This document shows positions 23,801 through 35,800 of a stretch of 64,000 nt of DNA, one piece after another. The DNA is taken from contig OZ237737.1 of NCBI GenBank assembly GCA_965178125.1, positions 1,612,001-1,676,000 of the forward strand, in the 5' to 3' direction. Position 1 is the first letter of the stretch. Every line of letters starts with the position of its first letter. The DNA is from Bilabrum cf. latius. Taxonomy: Eukaryota; Bigyra: Bicosoecida; Bigyra; Bicosoecida. The position numbers and the translations under genes were made by a program. The notes beneath the pieces are model-generated. The model ran no database searches and was not told the DNA's origin. It saw only the letters and a list, made by a program, of their open reading frames with translations.

Positions 23801-26800
23801 ACAGATTGGGCCTGGTCCAGCTCCTGACTACATCGTCCAGCAGCCTTACTACACACTGGGAGGGCACCGGCTTGGCTCCTCCCAATGAATCCTTCAGGCT
23901 GACAGCTCCTGCCGGACGCAGAGGCAAAGCATTCTGCGGCGTGCTCGGTTTCGTAATGGTACCCATGGCCTGCAGGCTGTTGATGCGCAAATTGGGGACC
24001 TGCACGTGCAGGGGTTGAGAGACGACGGAGCGACCAGCAAGCTCGCACTGCACGAACAGCCGCGCCTCCGTGCCTTCCTCCGCCAGCAGCTGCAGACACA
24101 TTGTGGCCACGGCTAGTCCCCCGTCAGCGGCAGAACGGACTACAGGCCGTGATACGGTAGCTGCTGCCCCACCTTTGAGTCTGGCTACGTCCCCGCTGGC
24201 CGATGCACCCTCCACGCTCAAGGTGCACGTTGTACCAGATGCCTCCGACCGCGAGAGCGGGAGCTCGTCGCCATCCAGCGACTGCTTGAACAGTTCGACT
24301 GCCACTACATGTGTGTCGCCGTACAGCACCCGCAACGGATTCTGCTCCTGCACCTACGGATCTGCAAGGCCTAGGGCAGCCCTTGTGGCCGCAGGGTCAG
24401 TCTCGGGGCACGTCAGGGCAAGTGACGGCGATACGTCAACACTTTCCACAGGAGTCCATCGCACCTTGACCTCGCTCATTACAACCTCCAGCATCGATCC
24501 GACTTGCAGTGCGTTCCCAAGCCCGGCGTATGAGCCTAATTGCTACTTGGCTGGTCCATCCTGCGACCGGATGGTACCTGTTGTCAGCCAGTCACACCGA
24601 GCATCCACACGCGTCAAAGTGCCAAAGTCCGCAGCAACTCCCAGAGAGTGCGCATGGGCAATGGACGGCAGGCCCCACCCACCTCCACACGACAAGCCCC
24701 GAAGCGCCGGCCCGACTCCCTGGCTCGCTGCCAGCACACCCGTCATCCATGCAGTCTCGTTCAGCGTGCGCGTGTACGTCTGTGTCCAGCCCACAAGCTT
24801 GCCCGCTGCTGGCACGTCCGGGGCATCCGACTCCACCGTGGACAGGCGGACCAGATTGCACCGCATGCGGCCATCGGCGGCGCACCAGCCCTGCCCCCCT
24901 TGCAGCGAGACCCAGGACCCCATGGATCCCAGCTGCCGATGCCGCAGCAGCAGACGGACAGCTGCATCCTCCGCCTCTGCCACGTCCGCAGGTGCATCCG
25001 GCCGGCAGCTCACAGCAGATGCCACCTGTCCATGGGTCAATGCATCGATGGGCAGTCCGGGCCAGCGGTCCGTCATGTTGCAAGGCAGCACCAGCGTCAC
25101 CACCACCTCGGGGACGGGCTGGGCTGCCTGCAGCTCGGGGTTGTCCAGCACGAGGTCCGGGGCCTGGCCGCTGAGGATGAAGCTCCTGTCCACGCTCGGC
25201 ATAGCCACCGCCTGCACCACCTCGCTAGTGCCCTGCCTGGCGCCATGCTCGCTCGATGTGGTGAGCAGCTCGTGCGCCACATCCACCCATGCATCCTGTC
25301 GGCCCACCCGCGGCCTGTCTGCCACCCGCCATCGCACCACAGTGGGAGGCACCACGGCCAGCAGATCCGTCTCTGCGGCATCCTCCAGCACCTGCGAGAA
25401 GCCGTCGCCTGTGATCCACCGGACCTCGAATCGCAGATACACGGCGCCGCCTCGATGCAGGGCGTCCGATGCGTCGTCCCGTCTGCCGATGGCCAGTCCT
25501 ACGCCGCGGAAGGACGTGCACCACATCCCGGACCGACCGCACTGACGCAGGTCTCTGCTCTACGATGCATTCACCAGCACCATGTCGCCGGCCGGGACGG
25601 GCTGACGATCATCCGCGGATGCGCGATCGGCCACTAGCCCAGGGTACTGCAGGCCCGCGGGCCATCGGGATACCGCGGTAGACCGGGACACCGCCGCCAG
25701 TCTCACGTATGACAGCACCCTGCTGGCCTGTCGGGCGTCCAGTCGGGATGCATTGGGACTCCACGCTGACTGATTGCCGTCCTGCGTGTCCAGCTGCTGC
25801 AACAATCCTGCGAATGGTGACTGACTGTGCATCCTCACGGCAGGTGCCGGCACCATCTCCAGCACCTGCTTCCCTGGCAGCAGATGACCCGCAACATCCT
25901 GCCCCACCGGCGGCGGGTCATCGCCCGTGGTGTCTGACCATGGGGCCAGCACCACCACGGGCTCCTTGTTGTCGGTAGATGCAGGTGCAGTGCTGGTATC
26001 TTGGGTCTGCATAGACAGACCCTGGATCGCCTGCTCTGCCATGGCCTGGCGATCCAGCTGCACGTGGATGGGCAGCACGTCTGCACGCAGCAACGGCCTG
26101 GATCCGGCCGGCGCACGCATCACGTCGTACCTGCCTCCCCACGTGCACGAAGCACCCAGCACCACGGACGCAGATGTGCCGACGCCTGCGATCCCCACGA
26201 ACGGGAACCGGATCCGAGCCAGAGCACGTCTTGCTGGAAGAACAGCCACCGTGCTGCCCGCGGTCCGCAGCTCCTCTCGAGCGGCAGCCAGGCCTGCAGG
26301 TCCAGGTCCTAGACGGGCCTCATCCCACGCCCCGGCGGCATCCTCGACATCCAATGCCACCTGGGATGATGAGCCGCCAAGGATACTACCATTGATAGTG
26401 CCCGGGCCTGGATCGATCCAGTCAGCTTGACCACGCCACGTCACATTGCCCACCAGTCTCGGCGACTGCAAGCTTCCCGACGCTGCGGCATCGGCGGCGT
26501 TTCCTGTCTTCCAGGGAGCCCATGCCTCGACCTGCAGCGTGCATGCTATGTCCATGGAGCTCCTGGACAGGCGCGATGCGGGGATCCCAGGCACCTCCAG
26601 CACCACCTCTGGCGGCGGATGCAGAGGCTGCACTCCCGCATCACCGGATGATGTGCTGGGCAGGGCGGAGGGCCAGGATGGCAGTGATGCCGCATCGCTG
26701 GGCACGGGATCCAGAAACGGCAGACTTGACATAGGGACGTCCTGTCCGCTCCCGCCTGCCGATGCCTAGCTGATGAGCGGGGCCAGCGGATGCGGAGGCG

Positions 26801-29800
26801 TCCACAGCGTGTCGGCATCTCCAGCTGCGGACGACACGAGAATCCAAGGCTGCAGCCAATCATCTGGCATGGCATATCCTTGTCGGATGATTCTGTGGGC
26901 GGCATCGGCATTGATCTAAGCGATGGTGTGGCCAGCGTGCCCGTCAAGGGTATCCCACGCCCTGACAGCCCAAGCAACCACTGGGACATCAACACGGAGC
27001 AGCGGTCTGGATCCTGCCGGCGCCCGCATCACGTCGTACCTGCCTCCCCACGTGCACGAAGCACCCAGCACCACGGAGTGACCTGCAGCAGGACCCAAGA
27101 TACCCACGAACGGGAACCGGATCCGAGCCAAGGCACGCGCGGCAGGCAAATTGGCAGTTGCATTTGCAGCGCCCTGCGCCTGCAAACGGGCCGCTTGTAG
27201 TCGTTCTCTCCCTGGGCCTAGAGCATCCTTGGACCATGCCCCCTATGACACCTCCTGCTCTATGTACTCTAGCTATTTAGTTGGCGTGATGATGCTTCCG
27301 TTGATGCTTGCGCCTTGTTCGGATGGATTAGACCACTCCAACGTGCCGCTCCAAGTTGAGTTGCCCACCAGTCGAGGGGCCTGCGTTGCATCATCAGCAT
27401 CTGCATTAGTGCTAATCACCCAAGGAGTCCACGCCTCAACCTGCAGCGTGCATGACACAGTTGGTGAGTATGTGTGCAAGTGATGGGCGGATATTCCGTG
27501 CACCTCCAGCACCACCTCTAGCGGCGGATGCAGAGGCTGCACTCCCGCACCATTGGAAGACGTGCTGGGCAGGGCGCAAGGCCAGGACGGCACCGATACC
27601 AAACCACCTAGTACTAGCTATGTAAATGGTAGCACAGCGGAGCTTGTTGGCCCCACGTAGTCCTGCTTGATGATTGGGACTAACGGATGGGGCGGCTACC
27701 ATACAGCCTCATCACCTGTGTTCGCTGTGCTTGCAAGCCGCCAAGGCATAAGCCATCTCGTTGGGCTGTCATAGCCTTCAGCAATCAGCCTCTGCTTGAC
27801 TATCTCGGCCAGCTCTGCTTCTGCTGATTGGCCAATCATCGGGCTGGTACTGGTAGACGCGCTGTCCCAGGCCTTTATCGCCCAAGCCACCACTGGTGTC
27901 CTCACCCGCAGTCGCTGCACCTCTGCGAACTGCTCCGATGGACTGGGCCACTGGCATAGGGCGCTCACATCCGCCTCCCAGCCAAAGGGAATCGTGGCCC
28001 CCAGCAGCACTCGAGACGCCCCATACGCAATTTGCGGTTCGATTGTGGGCAATCGAATGGTTCCGTCAATACCTGAAACGGCGCATTTGGCCCCCTTGAG
28101 CTGCGCATCGGCGGCTGCCGCAGACGATGTAGCGAGAAGCCCACCCGTCAACAGTCCGCTAGCTAGTTGTTGATCAAGCAGTCGCACTGTGCATGGGATG
28201 CCAGCCTTCTCAACTGGCAGATCAAAGACCCCTGCTGGACCAGAAGCATCCGAAAGCAGCCTTACTTGTAGATAGGGTGCTGCAGAGGATGCGTTGCCTG
28301 CTCTAGATAGAGGCACATCCCCACAGCTGCTTCCTAATCCAGTCTCAATCATCTCAAGCTAGGAACTAGCCTCTGCGGTTGCAGGCAAGATCATGCCCGA
28401 AGGCATTGTGGAACCACTGGTATCGTTAGTGACAAGACCTAAACTGGCCTTCACAGTCGCCACTCGCGCCAGCACCACCACTGGTTCTGAAGAAACTCCT
28501 AGTACGCTGCTCGAGCATCCAATAGCTAACCGCGCCAATTGACCCATGCTGGATAGCAGCCCAAATGGACGGACGTTAACCAGTCCCGTTGTCAGCCCTG
28601 GGGCATAGGACCGGCTGGAATCCACAGGAAGAATTGCAGCCAAGCTGTCCGTAGACAAGCCTTGCGTTGCCTCCACACTGCACGTGACGCCATACCTTTG
28701 GCTCTCGGAGCCTCCGAGAGGCATTGAGAATGCATCAAGGAGGGCTGCCACTAGAATGGGGTCCTGAGTCTCTAGGCCAGGGAGGAACGGAGTGGCTGCC
28801 TGCAGCACCCCGGCTTCAGTTTCTGCAGTGCGCAGCACGTACTACGCTTCCAGTTGCCGCATGCCCGAGCCAAAAGGTCGCAGTTGCCGCCAGGTGCTAT
28901 CGGGCATGCGCATGGCAGATGCATTCACAGCCGTTGAGATGCTAGACGCGGCACTGGCTAGGCGGGTCAGCCATGACAGCAGCCCTGGTGCATCTACAGC
29001 ACCCATCCCGAAAGTCTCGGGCCCACATACCGAATCGAGCACACAGCCATCGCATGCTGCCTGGGCTGCCCTACCGCCCTCGCAGGTACGTGACTGCCAT
29101 ACAGCTTCAGCACTGCCAAGGCCAGTAGAGACACCAATGCACTGCTAGTTTTGATCACTGCTAGTACCGTTCTGAGCGATTGTTAGTGCGGAAGGTGTTC
29201 CTGCTGCAGCAGGGTCAGGGTAGTACAGGACCGCTCCAGCCTCTGCCTCAAGGCCTAATGCAACCACTTGGGACAGCTGTGTCTAGGTCGGGGATCGGAC
29301 GTCCACAGACACGGCAGCACCTACCCTGGCCCTGGTGTGCTCGATCAATAGGTCCTCAACCACAGCAGGAATGTACAACGCATCTGATGACCGCATACGT
29401 GACACCGACAGTGCGCCACCTTGTCCAGCTAGGACAGGTTCCATGTCAGGATCCAGACTCTGAGCTAATTCGCAGTTCCCAATGCCCAGTCCTCGAATCT
29501 CAAGCTGTGCCATGCTGTCTGCCATCACGCACCCGCCTCGCCCCCATGGAAAACCAAACACCCCTCCATGTGAAAAAGAGCACGTGCCTTTTGGCCTGCA
29601 CTGAGACGTGTTGAGACTGAGCGCCGACGAAGCCGCCAGCAGGCCTCCTCCTGGCAGGATGTGTTGCAGATCCAGCGGCGCAAGCGCCTGGCTTGGCACC
29701 GTTGCAGCTGCAGTCTTCACCTGGCTCAGATTGAGCACACCTCGCTGGAGAGATGGTGCGTCATATTCCTCCGCCAGTACCATACCATCGTGCAATGCAG

Positions 29801-32800
29801 CAGGGCCAATCAACACCGCTCGTGCTTGGTCCCCAATGTGCATCCATGCGCCACCCATGCTGCTGGCCCTACACCCGCTCAACCTTGCATTCGGCCCAAG
29901 CTGCATGCTTGAGCGCACAGATGCGAGACACCCGCCACCGAACTGCCCGTCTCCAGGGGCATGCTGCAAGACCCCACCATTTGCCTTGAAAGCTCCGCAC
30001 CCGTGCAGTATTCCGCCGTCACGGAGCACAGAGATCCCGCTGTCATCGTCTGTGAGAGCGACACACCCGCCATAGCCATCCAAAGCTAGCCCCGCACCAA
30101 TGGATGCCCCCGCAATCGTCAAACTAGACTTTGATGTCAGAACCAGTCCGCCTGCGCCACCAGATGTCCCCCTCTCTAGCAAGACCCCGTCCAGCAGCAT
30201 CACACTGGCACCCTGGGAGTAGAGGGCTCCGCCCCCTGACCCTGCCGCGGACCGTGTGCCCGGCCTTACTGCCACGGCGCATCTATCTATTTTGGATCCA
30301 GCTCGCACTATCACGGCGACCAGCGGCTTCGTCGGGTCTATATCGGCCTCTGGGGTTGCAGTCGTCCTGTAGCTGCTGGATACAAGAGCCATCCACTCCA
30401 TCACGCTGGGATGAGAGTCTCGACCACTCGATGCCCACGGAAACAATTGACGGGACAACGCGCAAGATAGCTTGGACATAGTCGTACGCAGTCGCACTTC
30501 GAATGGCACTATCTGGGCTATCGTGCCTGCAGTGCTGTTCTTGGTACAGTTGGTGCAGTTGGTGCCGCCGAGGGGAGTAGAGATGTTGCCAGCTAGGCTG
30601 CGCAGGTGGACATCAGCACTTTCATTCTGAATCATGCAGTTGGTGATACTCGTGGGTGATGAGCACGCTAAAGCTGCCTACATTGCCGTGCGTGCTAGAG
30701 CTTCTGCTTGCGGTGCCAAGCCCCCCTGCGCCTAGTCTAAACGAGTCCACCAGGTTCCGTTCAGGAACTGCAGACACGCGTCTGACTCTGGGACGAAAGC
30801 AGACAGATGATTGCTGCTGGATGTTGATTCATTCTAGGCCTAGCCGGATCTCACACCCACACCTACTGCAGTAGACTCATCGAAGGAGACGAAGCGCTGC
30901 AACTCCTCACGGACCTACGGTCCAGCTGGTCCTGAACCGCTGATTGCCACAAAGGTGCTGCTTCTGCGTGGCTGACCGAGGATTTGTGCATCCCTAAGCA
31001 GTCTATACATATCCTTGAGACCATGAAAGCTCGCCCAGCTGGATAGCATTCCTACCTGAAGCCACATGTCAGCTGTGGTGCGCCCTGCCAGCTTGATGGC
31101 AGAGATAGCACCCCCCCTTGCAGGCACTACTGGGGTGCTGTCGTAGTCCGCTTTCAGAAGGCCCACACCAGTGTTCGATACGCTTGATTGTCGGTACTGG
31201 GGAGCCCCTGCTCCATTGAAGTGGCTTGCATCCATGCTGACGAAAGCATTGGAAACTGCCGCCAGTAGCAGCGCACCTCCCATCCTTGCACCGAGTACAT
31301 GGGCAGCTGGAGTAGAACCACTTAGGATGCCAGGTAGCAGTACAGCCTGGGGCAGCGAGCCGCACGAAGGCAGTGCGTCCTTCCAGGGTACCTTGCTTCC
31401 GTTGTAAGCATCAATTAGCGGGGGCACTCCGCCTGCTGCTGATTGGTTCCAGGGCAAACACGGGTGCGTCCAGTCCGATTCTAAATGGGGTGGACAGACT
31501 GCCTGACCTCCGTGTTGGTCCGTGGCTGTGTCTACACAGGCAAGCCTACCAACAAATGCATGGCTGATGCTCGACCCTTCCATCTAAATGCTGGACTGAG
31601 GAACGGGTCGCAGAAGCGTATCGATGATTGGACCTTGTCCCATGCCCCAACCGTTTGATGCCGCGACCCCTCGGCTGCTGCTGTTAAGTGGGTCCCAGCT
31701 GGCCTGCATGAGTCCCGTGATAGTATCCACAACTCTCAAGGCCAAGCCTCCTTGCACGCCCAGAGCCTCAGCAGCATCGTCGATCTCAACCATGGACTGC
31801 AGCTCGGTGACATTCCCGAGAGAGCCCGTGCCCAGTGGACCAAGGGCCAGGTGCTGACTGGCCATGGCAGGAGGCATACTTTCTGCCTGCAGACTTGCAG
31901 GAAACTGCAGCACCCCAATAGCTCCGCCAGAAGACCCGGCATATGCTCCGTTGATTTCCGACCGCCGCAGCTGGATGGAAGCCACCGTACCATCCAGTCC
32001 TACCATCGCGGCGGCTCCTCCTAGTGTGCCGGCAGCGCATCGATTTAGTGTGCTGTCTTGAACTTGTACAGTCAAGGTGGGGCGGACAGTCACAGAACTG
32101 ACCAGAGTCCATGGAAAGTGGGAAGATCGAGCAGCAGCAATGCACCCTCCCGCGCCTCCCGGTGCCACGCATCCCTCCACCTGTGAAGCTCGCAGCAGAA
32201 CGTCGATGTCTTGCACTGATGCAGCAGATGACTGCACTGACACCAGCCCCCCAGAGCCTAGCAGGCTCGCAGTATTCCAGAATTGACTTGATGTCACCGT
32301 GAGCCGCGCGCTTGATGTGGTGTAGGCTGGGTCTGCGTGGCCCAAGTAGGCCGACAGGGCGATGGCGCCCCCGTCCCACATGGATGGTAGAGGATTGTAG
32401 ACTGCCACATTAGACAAGCTTGCTTCGAGGCCACGCACCGCCATCCTCATTGATATAATGCCACCAGAGGCATGCATTCGAGTTCTTCTAGCTCTGGCCA
32501 TCTCAAGCAAGGCAGTGGCAGTCTCGTTGAGCAACCGGTCCTGCGCCTGTGTCAGCGGAACAACTGTAGCTGCTACGCAAGTAGACAAGACGGTCGCTTG
32601 CTGTTTCAAGGTGTCAGATGTGATTGATATTTTGGCGCGAAGATCCACCGCTCTGTCTGTCAGTATGGTCACATCGGCCTCGGCGCCAGGGAGAGCTGCC
32701 ACGGCCGTCTTCTCACACGAATGCACCAAGTGCAGCTGCTGGTCATTGAGGGGTAGTAAGGTATCATCTCTCCTACGCATGGCATCCCACAGAACAGATC

Positions 32801-35800
32801 GACTGCCAATACACGGCAACAGCGAGCTAGTACACGAGAATGGAATGGGAGCAATTCTGGCGAGTCCGGTATCCAACACGGCAGCATTCCCTTGGGAGAT
32901 GGCGGCATAAATCACGTGGGCCTGCTACTCCAAAGAATGGAGAGCATCAGGCAGGGGCTGGTCCTTTCTAGCTCTAATCATGGCCACATTAGCGAGTGAC
33001 AGCATGGACGGGATTCTCACAGCCTATTCCCGGCTTGGCTGCAGCGGAAGATTCCCGCCGGATCCACTCAGCACGCGACCACCACCAGCTAGACTCGGCC
33101 ACCATGCAGCAGATGCATCCATGGGGAATAGACTCCCATCGTGCAATGCATCTCTGCCCGCAGATCGTACCCAGGCAGATTCGTCGTGGAAAGCGAGCAA
33201 GCGAGGGGGGAGCAACGCGCGCCCAACGGTCACATTCCCATTGTTTGAGACCATATCAAGCACCCCACCTGCATCACCTAGCCGCCAATTATCACGAATA
33301 CTCCCGTGCTTCGATAGATCCACGTCAGTTACTGTCGTGACAGATACTCTGTCGACGTCATGCACCCGCAACAAACTGCCCTGCTCGTCCCCACAGGGAC
33401 TCGATAGCCCAGCAAAGTCCGATTCGTTGCCACCTGCCCTAGCCTCTGCCATTCGCATTCCTTCCCGCACCCCGCACCAGGCAGGCACATTGGATCGAAG
33501 GATCAGAATCTGTGTCATGGTTGTTGCTGTAGCACCTGACACAGATACTGCGGCTCCTACCGACTCCGTATGCCTGTTTTCGGTCGATGTAGATCGCTGA
33601 AGCCCCGTTGAGTCCAGAAGGATCAATCTGGTAACATCTACAGTGGCCTCCTCAGCCTCATAGGATCCCATGGGATTGTACATTCCCAACAGCGATCCAG
33701 ATAGCTGTGGTGTCGTGCCAGAAGTAGGCGCAAGCTGCGACTAGATCTAGCCGCCCTCAGTGATGTTGTAAGTTCGCAGGTCATCCAGAGCCAGGGGATT
33801 CGGACCTGGTGGGGTCTTCAGGAGCAGATCGTCCATAAGAGCGTGGCACCCACTATACACAGCACTACAGCCAGCCTGAACAGCCGCATGCATTGCCTAT
33901 CCTATATTGGCGTCCCCTCGTCGCCCCAGGGCAGGCAGACCTGTTCGTGCGGCGACCACTACGACGTCTGCGATTTCCACCCGTGATACCCGTCGCAAGG
34001 CTAGCACCTGCATCGGCTGGGCCATCCAAGAGGCATCAAGCACCAGTGATGCCTCAAGTCTCACCCGCGACGCCCCATCGATCACTGCAACGGCTGGTGC
34101 TGCTCGAGTGGCTATAGCTCGTAGCAGGGCCCATCGGGCATGTTGGTGATTCGAAGCATTGGCTGCTACGCCCAGGTGACGGAAAGGGAGGGAAGAGCCA
34201 AAGGGTGGCTGATCTTCGTGTATCTCAAAAGGGAGAAGATCTGCATCGGGCTGTTGCAGCACGTCCCTGTCCATGGCCACGCAACTCGGGTGCATTCCCA
34301 CATCCTGCATGACCACATCGATTGACGCTCCCTCCTGCGCAGTGAGGTTTTCCGTGTCAGGACACGACCTGCTGCCGTCCATGGCCACCTGGCAGTTCCT
34401 GCCCGACAGGAGTAGGGCAGCTCCCGATGTTCCCTGGCTCTGCTAGACGACGAACGCCGGTGGGCTGTCCGATGCTTTGCGAAGCTTGGAGGCGGTGCGG
34501 GCGGTGCAGCTGACGATTCGCAGCTTGGACGCAGCGTTCGTACTGGGATCAATGATGAGCGGGGAAATACCATGGTGGAGGGTCAAGTTGCCACTACCCA
34601 GATCCACGCGCAAGAAGTCTATGCCCACGACCCGCACTTGGGTTTCGACGGCTAGCTCGAGCCTGAGAGCGTCTGCCCCCCCCCACAGCATGGGAGTGTT
34701 GTCGAAGGCGAATTCCCACCTGGGATCTGCCGATGTGTTGTAGGACGTCTGCGAGTTGTATACCTCTTGCAAGTCTGCTTGAGCAGCGGCAGGACCGCAG
34801 ACGCTGATGGGATACCGAGAAGTGTTGGCTGCAGCTGGTGGAGCAGACCTGGCAAGGGCGTTCTGAATAGGAGCTGCGCCCATTGCGTGCCTCGCCCAAT
34901 CTAACCCCTGCATCGGCGACTCGCTTTCCGCTACAAGTGCTCGTCGCATCTCGTTGGATACCCAAGCGTCTAGGTACTCGTCGGTGCATGCGATACACCC
35001 CCCCTTGGCCGCATTCACAAAACGAACCATGCTCCTCCACGCACCTACCCCCATTATGTCGACGCTGCTGATCGGTAAATGCAAGCTGCTAGCGTTAGCT
35101 GTCTCCACAGACACTCCATCCGAACGAATTGTGCGGATGCTTGTCCCCTCTGTGTGTGTGGAGCTGGTGATCTGGGACGTATTTGGACTGAGAATGACAA
35201 CACGCAATCCAACGCCACCCTCCTTGCCAGTGTTGTACCTATAGCGCGCAAACGTGGTTGCAGCCGCTTGAATGCTGGGACATACCGGCATGGCCTGCAG
35301 AAGAGCTACTGGGTCGTCATACAGTGCAACAACCGCAGCATGTACACTGTCGGAGCTTGAGTTCTGCCCCCTCCGGATCGCTTCCCGCTCGAAGTACTGC
35401 AATGGATCGCGGTTGCACGGGTCCGGCTCCCCCGGGGGCGATGCTACTGCTGGGTCCACGAAGAAAGTGCGTTGCACATCCACATGGAAAGACTCCCGCG
35501 AATGACGGTCCGGTTGGCGAACTAACTTGTTCGTGTCCCTGCTCTCGGACTCATCCGTTTCTCCCTAAAAGCACCTGAAGCGGTTTGTTGCGGTGCTGTC
35601 CATCATGACGCAAGTCGCCAGCTTGCCCGTGGCTACTGCGACTGCACCTGCAGGACTCGAATGGAACGAAGCGGTGTCACTGCTCTAGCAGGCAAACCCT
35701 TTCCTGATCGCCAGCAAGTGAGCCTGTGTGTCTTCGTCGGACATTGAAGCAGCGAAGCACACCGGACAGCCTGACTCAGTCACCACGCAAACGTGCGAGT

